Assembly: GCA_964372415.1 (NCBI GenBank)
Contig: CAYJQH010000018.1
Location: forward strand, 1 to 9,411
From: JAGORL01 sp964372415
Lineage (GTDB): Bacteria; Patescibacteriota; Patescibacteriia; UBA9934
Reading direction: 5' to 3'
Length of the DNA: 9,411 nucleotides
A model generated the notes under the pieces. The model did no database searches. It had not been told where the DNA came from and was given only the letters and a program-made list of their open reading frames with translations. Numbering within the stretch: position 1 is the first letter of the stretch; each line of letters begins with the position of its first letter. Both the position numbers and the translations under genes were made by a program. Shown here one piece after another: positions 1 through 7,114 of the stretch.

Positions 1-56
1 AAAAATTCCTTCCCCCCAACCCCCTTCCTTTTTGCCCGCCCGAGCGTTCAGTTTTC

Positions 57-77
57 TGCTCCGCCTTTGGCGGAGCA
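57..77. repeat. Short perfect hairpin, function unknown
   Basis: TGCTCCGCC (57-65) and GGCGGAGCA (69-77) form a 9-bp perfect stem with a TTT loop. No T-run follows on either strand, so it does not read as an intrinsic terminator. The rest of 1-131 holds no gene I can support: it begins with a pyrimidine-rich stretch on the plus strand (about 5-35) and has no ORF resembling a protein family. Confidence 0.5.
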
Positions 78-131
78 ATCAGTCGAAGTTTCGCTCAAAA
101 AAGGTTCGCGCTTCGTTCAGTAATTGCGACC

Positions 132-161
132 AAAAAGCTCCGACGTACGTCGGAGCTTTTT
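132..161. terminator. Bidirectional intrinsic terminator after the dsbA-like gene
   Basis: A 30-nt perfect palindrome: AAAAAGCTCCGACG at 132-145 is mirrored by CGTCGGAGCTTTTT at 148-161. In RNA it gives a GC-rich stem flanked by an A-run and a U-run on both strands. It lies 5 nt beyond the stop codon of the minus-strand DsbA-like gene, so it very likely ends that transcription unit. By symmetry it would also stop any plus-strand transcript arriving from the left. Confidence 0.88.
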
Positions 162-166
162 GTTAC

Positions 167-919
167 TTATTCTGCAAGCTCAGCGTCGACCAAGGCTTTG
201 ATGGTGTTATACGGAGCGGCACCGAGTGAACGACCGTTAGAATCAGCGACTAAGACACCGTTAATGTAGGTGGCTGGCGTACCGTTTACACCGGCAGCAA
301 TCGCTCCCTGCTGATCTGCGGTCACCGCGGATTTGGCGGCATTAGAAGTTAGACAAGTATTGAATTTATTTACGTCCAAGCCAAGTTCACCGGCCAGCTG
401 CGGATAGTAGGCATCAGCCAGAAGATCCTGGTTTGCAAACAGTCCGTCAGCGTACTCCCAAAATTTATTCTGCTCAGCCGCGCATTCGCTGGCCACTGCT
501 GAGGGCAAAGCTTGTGGGTGAATAGAAGTTAAAGGGAAATGACGATATACCCAGGCTACTTCATTACTATACTCGTCAAAAATTTGTTGCATGGTGGGGT
601 GATGACGTTCACAGAACGGGCACTGGAAATCTGAATATTCTACTATCACCACTTTGGCTTTATTTAGATCACCTTTGATGTGTTCGTCTTTTTTGACGTC
701 TGGAATATCTTTAACCGTCACCGTGCCGGTGTCGGTATTTCCGTTATTTAAAGCATCGTTAGCTTTGTTGGACCCAAGAACTGAACCAGTAGTCGCGCCA
801 GCTGAAAACTGATTGAAAAGCAAAGTAATAGCTACACCACTCACCAAGCCGAACACAAATAACATCTTAGGGTTTCCATCAAAAAAACCTCGTGACGAAG
901 AAGGTGCCTGTTCATTCAT
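167..919 (-). CDS. Membrane-anchored DsbA-like thiol-disulfide oxidoreductase
   Basis: 250 residues. A short polar N-terminus is followed by one hydrophobic segment (about 18-38) that reads as an uncleaved signal anchor, then a linker rich in Gly, Asn and Thr (40-75), then a DsbA-type thioredoxin domain (about 85-250). The active site is FQCPFC, with C100 and C103. The cis-proline loop GTPATYING is present with P215. Two further cysteines (C146, C189) could form the second disulfide seen in several members of this family (Thioredoxin_4/BdbD-like). The expected role is introducing disulfides into exported proteins on the outer face of the membrane. Its ATG lies 4 nt after the lgt stop, so it is probably translated from the same message. 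Whether it oxidises or isomerises, and which partner reoxidises it, cannot be seen here; no VKOR or DsbB gene is in the window. Confidence 0.93.
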   Translation of the reverse strand: MNEQAPSSSRGFFDGNPKMLFVFGLVSGVAITLLFNQFSAGATTGSVLGSNKANDALNNGNTDTGTVTVKDIPDVKKDEHIKGDLNKAKVVIVEYSDFQCPFCERHHPTMQQIFDEYSNEVAWVYRHFPLTSIHPQALPSAVASECAAEQNKFWEYADGLFANQDLLADAYYPQLAGELGLDVNKFNTCLTSNAAKSAVTADQQGAIAAGVNGTPATYINGVLVADSNGRSLGAAPYNTIKALVDAELAE

Positions 920-923
920 AGGT

Positions 924-1691
924 CTACAGTCTACTCAGAGTTAATTTATTTTTCTTGTTTCTTATCCACAAAGCGATTCCGATCCCAAACAGCAATAAAA
1001 CAATGGAAAGATATTGAGCTGGCGTTAAACCTAAATAACGAGAATCACCCACTCTTAAAAAGTCCAAAAAGAAACGAACAGTGCCATACCACAAGGAAAA
1101 AATAACTATATAAATACCAACTGGACGAGGCTTAAGGACTAACCAAAGGAAGACTAAACCCATGACTAAACCATTCAATGACTCATAAAGACCAAGGTCG
1201 TGACGAATAATGCCATCTGGAAATTTGGCCGCCAAAATAAAGTCGCTCGCCGTTCCCGGGTGATCGTGAATCAAAAAACAACCGAGGCGTCCAAGCCACA
1301 TGCCCCAAGGTAATCCAAAAATCAATAAATCGGAAAATTTGAAAATATCAACCTGTTTCCGCCTCATCCACCATAAACCAACGAATAGACAGACAATGAA
1401 GCCGCCGTAAATTGAGAGACCACCTTCCCAGATGGCAAATGCTTCAAGGGGGTGCGCAAGGTAATAGGCAGGTTCGTAGAACACTACATGACCAAAGCGG
1501 CCGCCGAGGAGGCCGGCAAGAATGAGCCAAGGCAGAAGGTCAAAAACCAGTTTCGGGTCAATTTTTTGCCGCTTCGCAAACCAAGCGGCAACTGCCCCAC
1601 CGAGCAAAAAACCTAAACCTACAAAGAGCCCCCAAACTTGGATGTCTAGGGGGCCGAGATCGATGATTTTCCATTCAATCAAAGGGATCAT
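924..1691 (-). CDS. lgt: Prolipoprotein diacylglyceryl transferase
   Basis: 255 residues, the usual length for Lgt, with about seven hydrophobic segments. Lgt moves a diacylglyceryl group from phosphatidylglycerol to the lipobox cysteine of prolipoproteins at the membrane. Family blocks seen: GGRFGHVVFYEP (63-74), WEGGLSIYGG (88-97), GRLGCFLIHDHPG (134-146) and a C-terminal VRFFLDFLR (205-213). Compared with E. coli Lgt as I recall it, several functional positions differ: the GR-GN Asn is Cys138, the following Glu is Asp143, the HGG His is Tyr95, and the late Glu is Asp210. Similar variants exist in other phyla, so the family call is firm although catalysis is not proven. An AGAAGG ribosome binding site sits just upstream of the ATG, at the edge of the palindromic repeat that separates the gene from gatA. 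Confidence 0.93.
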   Translation of the reverse strand: MIPLIEWKIIDLGPLDIQVWGLFVGLGFLLGGAVAAWFAKRQKIDPKLVFDLLPWLILAGLLGGRFGHVVFYEPAYYLAHPLEAFAIWEGGLSIYGGFIVCLFVGLWWMRRKQVDIFKFSDLLIFGLPWGMWLGRLGCFLIHDHPGTASDFILAAKFPDGIIRHDLGLYESLNGLVMGLVFLWLVLKPRPVGIYIVIFSLWYGTVRFFLDFLRVGDSRYLGLTPAQYLSIVLLLFGIGIALWIRNKKNKLTLSRL

Positions 1692-1701
1692 TACCTTCTC
1701 T

Positions 1702-1782
1702 CGTCATTGTGAGCACCGTAGGGGCGAAGCAATCTTTGAATCACAGAATGCTTCGTCGTCCTTCGGACTTCTCGCAATAACG
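1702..1782. repeat. Palindromic interspersed repeat, copy 1 (MITE/REP-like)
   Basis: It fills almost the whole gap between gatA and lgt. The ends CGTCATTGTGAG (1702-1713) and CTCGCAATAACG (1771-1782) are inverted with two mismatches. Inside are GGGGCGAAGCAATCT and an opposing ATGCTTCG. It shares its left end, the GGGGCGAAGCAATCT core and its right end with the copy at 8736-8836, so this is a dispersed family and not a gene-specific hairpin. No ORF lies within it. Confidence 0.8.
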
Positions 1783-1784
1783 AA

Positions 1785-3230
1785 TTACGAATTCGGTATT
1801 TGAGTGTGCCAATCTGTCACTGATTGATAGGCAGCACTGCCACGATACAACGTTGCCTCGTTAAACGGTTTGGCCTGAAGTTGGAGGCCGACTGGGAGAC
1901 CGTGAGCAAAACCACAAGGAATTGAAATTCCTGGGAGTCCTGCAATATTGGCTGGGGTAGTGAACACATCAGCCAAATACATGGCGATCGGATCGTTAAA
2001 CTTTTCTCCCAAGTTCCAGGCTACCGAAGGCGAAGTGGGGCCGATTATTAAATCAACGCGCTTGAAGGCCTGGTCAAATTCTTTACGGAGCGCGTTGCGC
2101 ACGGCTATGGCCTTCTTGTAATACGCGTCATAATATCCCGCTGACAAGATGAACGAGCCAAGCATGATGCGGCGCTTGACTTCAGCCCCGAAGCCTTCGC
2201 TACGCGCTTTGACGTAAGACTCTTCGAGCGTTCCCTCGGCTCGTGTCCCGTATCTAAGTCCGTCGTAACGAGCTAGATTACTCGAGGCCTCAGCCGGTTG
2301 AATAATGTAGTACGTAGGCAAAGCGTAGGGCGAAAGCGGAAGGGAAATTTCAACTACCTTGGCCCCATTATTTTCAAAAACAGCGATCGCCTCTTTAACC
2401 GTCTGCTGCACTAAAGGATCCATGCCTTCGATAAAATATTCCTGCGGTACGCCAATTCGAAGTCCTTCAAAGCTAGGAGTTAATAATTCGGCCACTGGAG
2501 CTTCAGAAAGTTCAACTGAGGTGGCGTCCTTGTCATCTCGCCCCTCAATAACCTCCATGATAAGCATAGCGTCTTCAACGGTGTGGGCGAATGGTCCAAC
2601 TTGGTCTAGGCTCGAAGCCAGAGCAATGATGCCGTAACGCGAAACACGGCCGTATGTGGGTTTTAGACCGACGACACCACACATAGCAGCCGGCTGACGA
2701 ATGGAGCCACCGGTGTCAGTTCCTAAGGCCGCGGGCACAAAACCGGCGGCCACGGCGGCACCTGAACCACCAGAAGAACCGCCAGGAATCTTGCTTTTGT
2801 TCCAAGGATTTTTGGTCGTCTGAAAAGCCGAGGATTCGGTCGACGATCCCATTGCGAATTCATCCATGTTAGTGCGACCCACAATAATGGCACCAGCCGC
2901 TTCTAAGCGGCGCACCACGGTAGCCGTGTAAGTTGAGGTATATTGCGCAAGCATCTTAGACGACGCCGAGGCGTAATGACCCTCAAGGAGCATGTTGTCT
3001 TTAATCGCCACGGGCACACCCGCGAGTCGCGGCAAATCTTCGCCACGCGCTTTCATGGCATCAATTTCTTTTGCTTTGGCCAGTGCTCGTTCATCAAAGG
3101 TCTCCAAAAACGCTCCGATATCTTTGTCGCGAAGGCGAATATCCTTTAGACGCTCGGTAATTATCGCCTCGGCGGTTACTTTGCCAGAACGAATGTCGTC
3201 CCGAATCTGTTTTACGGTTAATAGCGCCAT
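1785..3230 (-). CDS. gatA: Asp-tRNA(Asn)/Glu-tRNA(Gln) amidotransferase subunit A
   Basis: 481 residues, normal for GatA. It is the amidase-signature subunit that releases ammonia from glutamine so that the GatCAB complex can convert mischarged Glu-tRNA(Gln) or Asp-tRNA(Asn). The Lys-Ser-Ser triad is visible: K77 in AIKDN, S152 in GGSSGGS and S176 in TDTGGSIRQP. The spacing matches the S. aureus enzyme. The glycine-rich signature runs from about 148 to 180. The gene starts 2 nt after the gatC stop, so the two are co-translated. gatB is not in the window. The C-terminus is normal up to the TDWH motif and then ends in TQIPNS; these last codons adjoin the palindromic repeat and may have been rewritten by it. 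Confidence 0.97.
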   Translation of the reverse strand: MALLTVKQIRDDIRSGKVTAEAIITERLKDIRLRDKDIGAFLETFDERALAKAKEIDAMKARGEDLPRLAGVPVAIKDNMLLEGHYASASSKMLAQYTSTYTATVVRRLEAAGAIIVGRTNMDEFAMGSSTESSAFQTTKNPWNKSKIPGGSSGGSGAAVAAGFVPAALGTDTGGSIRQPAAMCGVVGLKPTYGRVSRYGIIALASSLDQVGPFAHTVEDAMLIMEVIEGRDDKDATSVELSEAPVAELLTPSFEGLRIGVPQEYFIEGMDPLVQQTVKEAIAVFENNGAKVVEISLPLSPYALPTYYIIQPAEASSNLARYDGLRYGTRAEGTLEESYVKARSEGFGAEVKRRIMLGSFILSAGYYDAYYKKAIAVRNALRKEFDQAFKRVDLIIGPTSPSVAWNLGEKFNDPIAMYLADVFTTPANIAGLPGISIPCGFAHGLPVGLQLQAKPFNEATLYRGSAAYQSVTDWHTQIPNS

Positions 3231-3232
3231 AA

Positions 3233-3517
3233 CTATTCAGTAAACACCCCTGGCACCTCGAGGGCATCGTGCTTTTTCTTGGGGAAGCCAGCCACAACGG
3301 CCTCGCGTTCTTCGACCGCCGAGGTTGGCTCGTCGGCCCGGAAAACATTCGTAGCATCTGTTAAGTACGCCTTAGCATCAACGTGCGAGGTGTCCACCTC
3401 CTGCAGTCTGCTTACGTATTCAAGAATAGATGGCAACTGGGAGCTAAAAAGCTTTTTTTCTTCGGGTGTTAATCGAAGTTTCGCAAGGGCTGCGACGTGG
3501 TCAATGTTTATTTCCAT
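3233..3517 (-). CDS. gatC: Asp-tRNA(Asn)/Glu-tRNA(Gln) amidotransferase subunit C
   Basis: 94 residues with the chosen start. GatC is the small strap-like subunit that holds GatA and GatB together. The N-terminus MEINIDHVAALAKLRLTPEE matches the family start (hydrophobic - HVA-LA-L-L--EE), followed by the helix with LPSILEYVSRLQEVD and the late motif RADEP. The open frame extends to a GTG at 3553, but those 12 extra codons lie inside a long inverted repeat and do not resemble GatC, so the ATG at 3517 is preferred. No strong Shine-Dalgarno is seen before it. It is followed at once by gatA and preceded by ligA, 75 nt upstream. Confidence 0.94.
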   Translation of the reverse strand: MEINIDHVAALAKLRLTPEEKKLFSSQLPSILEYVSRLQEVDTSHVDAKAYLTDATNVFRADEPTSAVEEREAVVAGFPKKKHDALEVPGVFTE

Positions 3518-3524
3518 ATTGCTG

Positions 3525-3591
3525 AAGACTCTAGATTCTAGTGGCTCGGACACAGTCGATATCTTTTTGGACTTCTAGGGTCTAGAGTCTT
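3525..3591. repeat. Long inverted repeat between ligA and gatC
   Basis: AAGACTCTAGATTCTAG (3525-3541) and CTAGGGTCTAGAGTCTT (3575-3591) are inverted 17-nt arms with two mismatches and a 33-nt loop. The repeat occupies nearly all of the ligA-gatC gap. On the minus strand there is no U-run after the second arm, so it is not a standard terminator. It may be an mRNA-processing hairpin or a remnant of a CTAGA-type dispersed repeat. Confidence 0.7.
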
Positions 3592-3592
3592 G

Positions 3593-5662
3593 CTAGTAGT
3601 CGTGCGAGATCATACGAAGAAAGTCCGATTCCGACAAGATCTTAACGTTCAAGCGTTTGGCGTCGTCTGCCTTAGATCCGGGGTTCTCGCCCACCACAAC
3701 GTAATCGGTCTTCTTGCTAACTGACCCCGATACATTGCCGCCAAGCAAACGAATCTTTTCTTTAATCTCTTCTCGACCAAACTTTTCAAGCGTTCCGGTC
3801 ACCACAAATTGTTTGCCATTAAGGACGCGTTTAATGGCCTTGGCTTCTTTTACCTCAACTCCCACTTCCTTAAAATGGGTTAACATTCGCTTACCGAGCG
3901 CCGAGTTAAAGAACTCGTGAATTGATCCGGCCACAGTGTCACCCACATCGGGCACATTAAGCAGTTCGTCGTTACTTGCTTTGGCCAACGCCTCAATAGA
4001 ACCAAAGGCTTGGGCGAGAACAAAGGCTGTCTCCTCACCCACGTGGCGAATACCGAGAGCGATGATAAACCTATCGAGGTCGATGGTTTTTTTGCTTTGG
4101 ATCTGATCGTATAGTTTCTTTGCCGAAAGCTCAGCAAAACCTTCAAGCCCCAGAAAATCCCCCGGTTGTAACAAGAAAATATCTGGAGCGATTTTTATCA
4201 GGCCAGCGTTTAGCAGCTTGTCAACAATTTTGTCACCGAGGCCGTCGATAGCAAAAGCCCGAGCAGCATGCAGCACGTTTTCGCGCTCCATGGCGTAACA
4301 CTTCTTGTTAGTGCAGACAAGTGCTACCTCACCGCTTCGACGTTCAACTGGTGAATCGCAAATTGGACACTTCTTAGGAATTGACACTGCTTTTTCTTTT
4401 CCGGTTCTAAGCTCTGATAAAACTTTGATAATCTTCGGAATAATATCGCCGGCTTTGGTTAAGACGACCGTGTCGCCAAGTTTGAGGCCGAGACGTTCGA
4501 TCTCATCGGCATTATGAAGCGAGGCATGAATGACCGTGGTACCCGCAATAAACGTGGGAGCAACCACGGCGACTGGCGTAAGCGCTCCGGTTCGACCAAC
4601 AAACCACTCAACTTTTTCAACTCGTGTGGTGGTTTCCTCAGGTGGAAATTTAAAAGCCACCAAACCTCGCGGCGTTTTGCCAATAACACCAAGTTCACGA
4701 AAGGCGGCGTTGTCGTTGACTCTAACCACCACGCCATCGATCCAGTAATCCAGTTTCTCTCGTTTTTTTGCGTACTCGTCAAAAAACTTTTTTACTTCGT
4801 CGAGATGAGCACAATACCGACCAACACTTGGTCTAAAACCGTAAGCCTTTAAAATTTCAATACCTGCCGCTTGAGTTTTTTCACCCAGATCATCCTGAAC
4901 ACGCCAAGCAAAAAACTGAAGCGGTCGTGAGGCGGCAATTGAGGGATCAAGCTGACGGATACTGCCGGCAGCGACGTTCCTTGGGTTAGCAAAAGTTTCT
5001 TGGCCAAGTTTCTTTCGTTCACTATTCATCCGGTCAAACGCCTTCTTTGGCATGTAAACCTCGCCACGGATCTCAAGACGACCCTGGCGTTGACGGATTT
5101 TTTCTAGAGCCGTTGTTGAAAGATGAAAATTGTTCTCAATATTTCGCAGTTCTTTGTCTGTTGGTTCACGTAATGATAGCGGTACTGAATCAATAGTTTT
5201 AACATTGCTCGTTACATCCTCGCCAATTTTACCGTCACCGCGAGTAGCGGCAGTCAACAAAATGCCATTTTCGTAAACCAAAGAAATAGCCAGTCCATCG
5301 ATTTTTAGCATGGCGTAATAATCAAGCCTGTTCCCCTCGCGGATTTTAAGTAGTCGCTCTTGCCAGGCGGTGAATTCGTTAAAACTAAAAACGTCTTCCA
5401 TGGACAACATGGGAGAAAGATGAGTTACTTTTTCGAATTTTGGTAGCGGCTTGCCGCCAACGCGCTGGGTCGGTGAATCCTTGGTGATCAATTCTGGAAA
5501 CTGCTGTTCAAGTTCGTAAAGTTCGTGCTTGAGCGAATCGTTGACCGCGTCTGATACCTCCTGCTTGTCTAAAACGTGGTATTCGTAGCGGTATTTATCA
5601 ATAAGCTGGCGAAGTTTGGTTATCCTCTCTTTTGCTTGAGTCTTGGACATCGTAACGGGCAT
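3593..5662 (-). CDS. ligA: NAD-dependent DNA ligase
   Basis: 689 residues with the complete LigA order. Domain Ia comes first (YEYHVLD near 26-32), then the adenylation domain with lysine K120 in KIDGLA, then GEVYMPK (200-206), the OB fold with VGRTGALTPVA (355-365), a C4 zinc finger (C432, C435, C450, C455), helix-hairpin-helix repeats (about 470-580) and a C-terminal BRCT domain (about 612-689). It seals nicks in replication and repair using NAD+. The usual DAEYD motif in domain Ia reads DAVND (38-42), a variant I associate with Parcubacteria. About 28 residues (164-193) are inserted before the RLEIRGEV strand. An alternative start is the ATG at 5650 (MSKTQAKER). No clear Shine-Dalgarno precedes either start. 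Confidence 0.97.
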   Translation of the reverse strand: MPVTMSKTQAKERITKLRQLIDKYRYEYHVLDKQEVSDAVNDSLKHELYELEQQFPELITKDSPTQRVGGKPLPKFEKVTHLSPMLSMEDVFSFNEFTAWQERLLKIREGNRLDYYAMLKIDGLAISLVYENGILLTAATRGDGKIGEDVTSNVKTIDSVPLSLREPTDKELRNIENNFHLSTTALEKIRQRQGRLEIRGEVYMPKKAFDRMNSERKKLGQETFANPRNVAAGSIRQLDPSIAASRPLQFFAWRVQDDLGEKTQAAGIEILKAYGFRPSVGRYCAHLDEVKKFFDEYAKKREKLDYWIDGVVVRVNDNAAFRELGVIGKTPRGLVAFKFPPEETTTRVEKVEWFVGRTGALTPVAVVAPTFIAGTTVIHASLHNADEIERLGLKLGDTVVLTKAGDIIPKIIKVLSELRTGKEKAVSIPKKCPICDSPVERRSGEVALVCTNKKCYAMERENVLHAARAFAIDGLGDKIVDKLLNAGLIKIAPDIFLLQPGDFLGLEGFAELSAKKLYDQIQSKKTIDLDRFIIALGIRHVGEETAFVLAQAFGSIEALAKASNDELLNVPDVGDTVAGSIHEFFNSALGKRMLTHFKEVGVEVKEAKAIKRVLNGKQFVVTGTLEKFGREEIKEKIRLLGGNVSGSVSKKTDYVVVGENPGSKADDAKRLNVKILSESDFLRMISHDY

Positions 5663-5798
5663 ACTGCGAAATAGTGTACATTTCTGACCTTAGACAGTCT
5701 ACCCCACCCCGAAAGAAAATGAGGGGTTAGGTCCCACTGCGACCGACCCTGCCGAACCAACCAAACTCCTCGTATTCACTCGGAGTGGGCAGATATAG
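5663..5798. other. Gap between prepilin peptidase gene and ligA
   Basis: 136 nt without a gene. Read on the minus strand it must hold the ligA promoter if ligA has one. The best candidate is TAGACT-17-TACACT, which matches consensus poorly, so I do not call it. Weak inverted pieces (ACTCC/GGAGT; ACCCC/GGGGT) occur, but there is no U-run, so no terminator is called for the pilus genes upstream. Confidence 0.5.
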
Positions 5799-6599
5799 TT
5801 AATTCAAAAAACCCAAATACCACTCTACCGCCCATTCGCCAAATAACATTGCAAGCACAGTAGCCGCGGCCATGAAGGTGCCAAAGGGAACGTGACTTTG
5901 CAGTTTACGGCGGCCGCTAGCAATCAGGACTAAACCAGCGATAGCTCCTACCACATAAGCGACGAGCAAAGTTGCAAGACCAATCCATGGCCCGAGCAAA
6001 AAACCGATGAGCATTCCCAAGCGAATATCACCGCCACCAACCCAGCGACCGTTCGAAACCAAAAATTGAACGGCGAAAAATGAGCCGAGGAGAAGTCCAC
6101 CCAAGAAAATAGAGATCACGGGTAAACCAAGCCACAAGTTAAAAATGATAGCGAGCACCATGGCCGGAATAGTAATGCGATCCGGAATAATCGAAGCTCG
6201 ATAGTCGAAAACAAAAACAATAACCAGAAGTGAAGCGATAGCGGCATCACGAACAAATAGCCACAAGGTTTCGTTCGCCGCCACAAATTCGGGTAACTCG
6301 AGACCCCAAAGACTGAGCGCTCGAGCCGCGAAAATGACAAAGAGTAGTGCTATGGCGAGTTCAGTGGCTGGGTATTGCCAAGGAATTATTGCTCGACAAC
6401 GACCGCAGCGACCCTTCACGGCAAAGTAGCCAAAAATCGGAAGATATTCGCTCGCCGAAGCCGGTTCCGCACAAACCGCACAGGAACGAGCAGTCGTAAA
6501 CATGAGGCTCTCGCGCGTCCGCATAACGAAGGCGTTCACCATGCCGCCGACTAAAAAACCGAGAACTGCGGCCAAGACAAGAAGAATTAATGTTGACAT
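5799..6599 (-). CDS. pilD: Prepilin peptidase (A24 aspartic protease, PilD-like)
   Basis: 266 residues, about seven or eight hydrophobic segments. Bifunctional PilD enzymes cleave the leader of prepilins at the membrane and often N-methylate the new N-terminus. Two CxxC pairs form the usual cytoplasmic zinc site (C40/C43 and C65/C68), followed by IIPWQYPATEL (71-81). The two aspartates expected for catalysis lie in FDYRASIIPD (131-140) and GGGDIRLG (188-195, D191). The full-length form with the zinc domain suggests the methylase part is kept. The ATG is 2 nt after the stop of the pseudopilin-like gene, so both are made from one message and this peptidase presumably acts on the pilins of this operon. 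Confidence 0.95.
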   Translation of the reverse strand: MSTLILLVLAAVLGFLVGGMVNAFVMRTRESLMFTTARSCAVCAEPASASEYLPIFGYFAVKGRCGRCRAIIPWQYPATELAIALLFVIFAARALSLWGLELPEFVAANETLWLFVRDAAIASLLVIVFVFDYRASIIPDRITIPAMVLAIIFNLWLGLPVISIFLGGLLLGSFFAVQFLVSNGRWVGGGDIRLGMLIGFLLGPWIGLATLLVAYVVGAIAGLVLIASGRRKLQSHVPFGTFMAAATVLAMLFGEWAVEWYLGFLN

Positions 6600-6601
6600 A
6601 A

Positions 6602-7114
6602 TTATTCTTGAGTTACAGGCACCAAGTCTTCAAAACTTGGGCAAGCGCCAGACTTAATACCTTCTGGTCGTGCGCAATTTAAACCTTTTTCTAACCCCAT
6701 TAGTCGGGCTTTACGTTCGAGTTCAAAGGTGATGCCATAAGTCGCGCCGTCACTTTCGTAACAATAAGCATTTTTCACCCCCCCACAACTGACTCGTCCA
6801 TTCAACCCGGTCGTGGGCGGCGAAGGAACTATCTCAAGATAGGCGGTTTGCGTTTCGCCTTCTCGGCACGGCGGCGCAAAACCGTCTTCAGATAAACAAA
6901 CGGAGGTGGTGGTGCCAAGAGGTAATGGATTATTTTCCGCGGGATATGAGGCGTTGTCGTTAAAATACAACTCAAGACCAATTTGCGCATCACGAATGTG
7001 AGCCACTCGAGCAATATCTCGAGTTTGCGCTCTGGCCACGAGTACCGCTACACCTGAAACAGTTCCCACTAACCCGATGATGGTGGCGACAATCAAAAGC
7101 TCAAATCTACTCAT
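6602..7114 (-). CDS. Type IV pilin/pseudopilin-like protein
   Basis: 170 residues from the ATG at 7114, which overlaps the stop of the preceding gene by 8 nt (ATGAGTAG). The open frame reaches to 7183, but that extension lies in the coding region of the preceding gene. The N-terminus MSRFELLIVATIIGLVG is the pilin hydrophobic helix, followed by RDAQIGLELYFNDNASYP (41-58), which resembles the segment after the helix in GspG/PilE-type proteins. Six cysteines (C73, C83, C110, C118, C147, C158) could form disulfides, fitting the DsbA-like gene downstream. The usual leader with Gly before Phe is missing: aligning the ELL block with classical pilins puts Met1 about where mature Phe1 would be. It may be a minor pilin or pseudopilin of the apparatus encoded here. 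Confidence 0.8.
   Translation of the reverse strand: MSRFELLIVATIIGLVGTVSGVAVLVARAQTRDIARVAHIRDAQIGLELYFNDNASYPAENNPLPLGTTTSVCLSEDGFAPPCREGETQTAYLEIVPSPPTTGLNGRVSCGGVKNAYCYESDGATYGITFELERKARLMGLEKGLNCARPEGIKSGACPSFEDLVPVTQE

Noticed and set aside
32..229. 65-codon plus-strand ORF at the left end
   Set aside because: It runs through the terminator palindrome and into the end of the DsbA-like gene on the other strand, has no ribosome binding site and resembles no family.
1702..1782. The gatA-lgt palindrome as an intrinsic terminator
   Set aside because: No U-run follows either end, and its sequence matches a second copy far away, so a dispersed repeat is the better explanation.
3518..3553. 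GTG start that would lengthen GatC by 12 residues
   Set aside because: The extra codons fall inside the inverted repeat, and the ATG at 3517 matches the family N-terminus.
5663..5798. Promoter for ligA (TAGACT-17-TACACT on the minus strand)
   Set aside because: Only four of six matches in each box; not distinguishable from chance.
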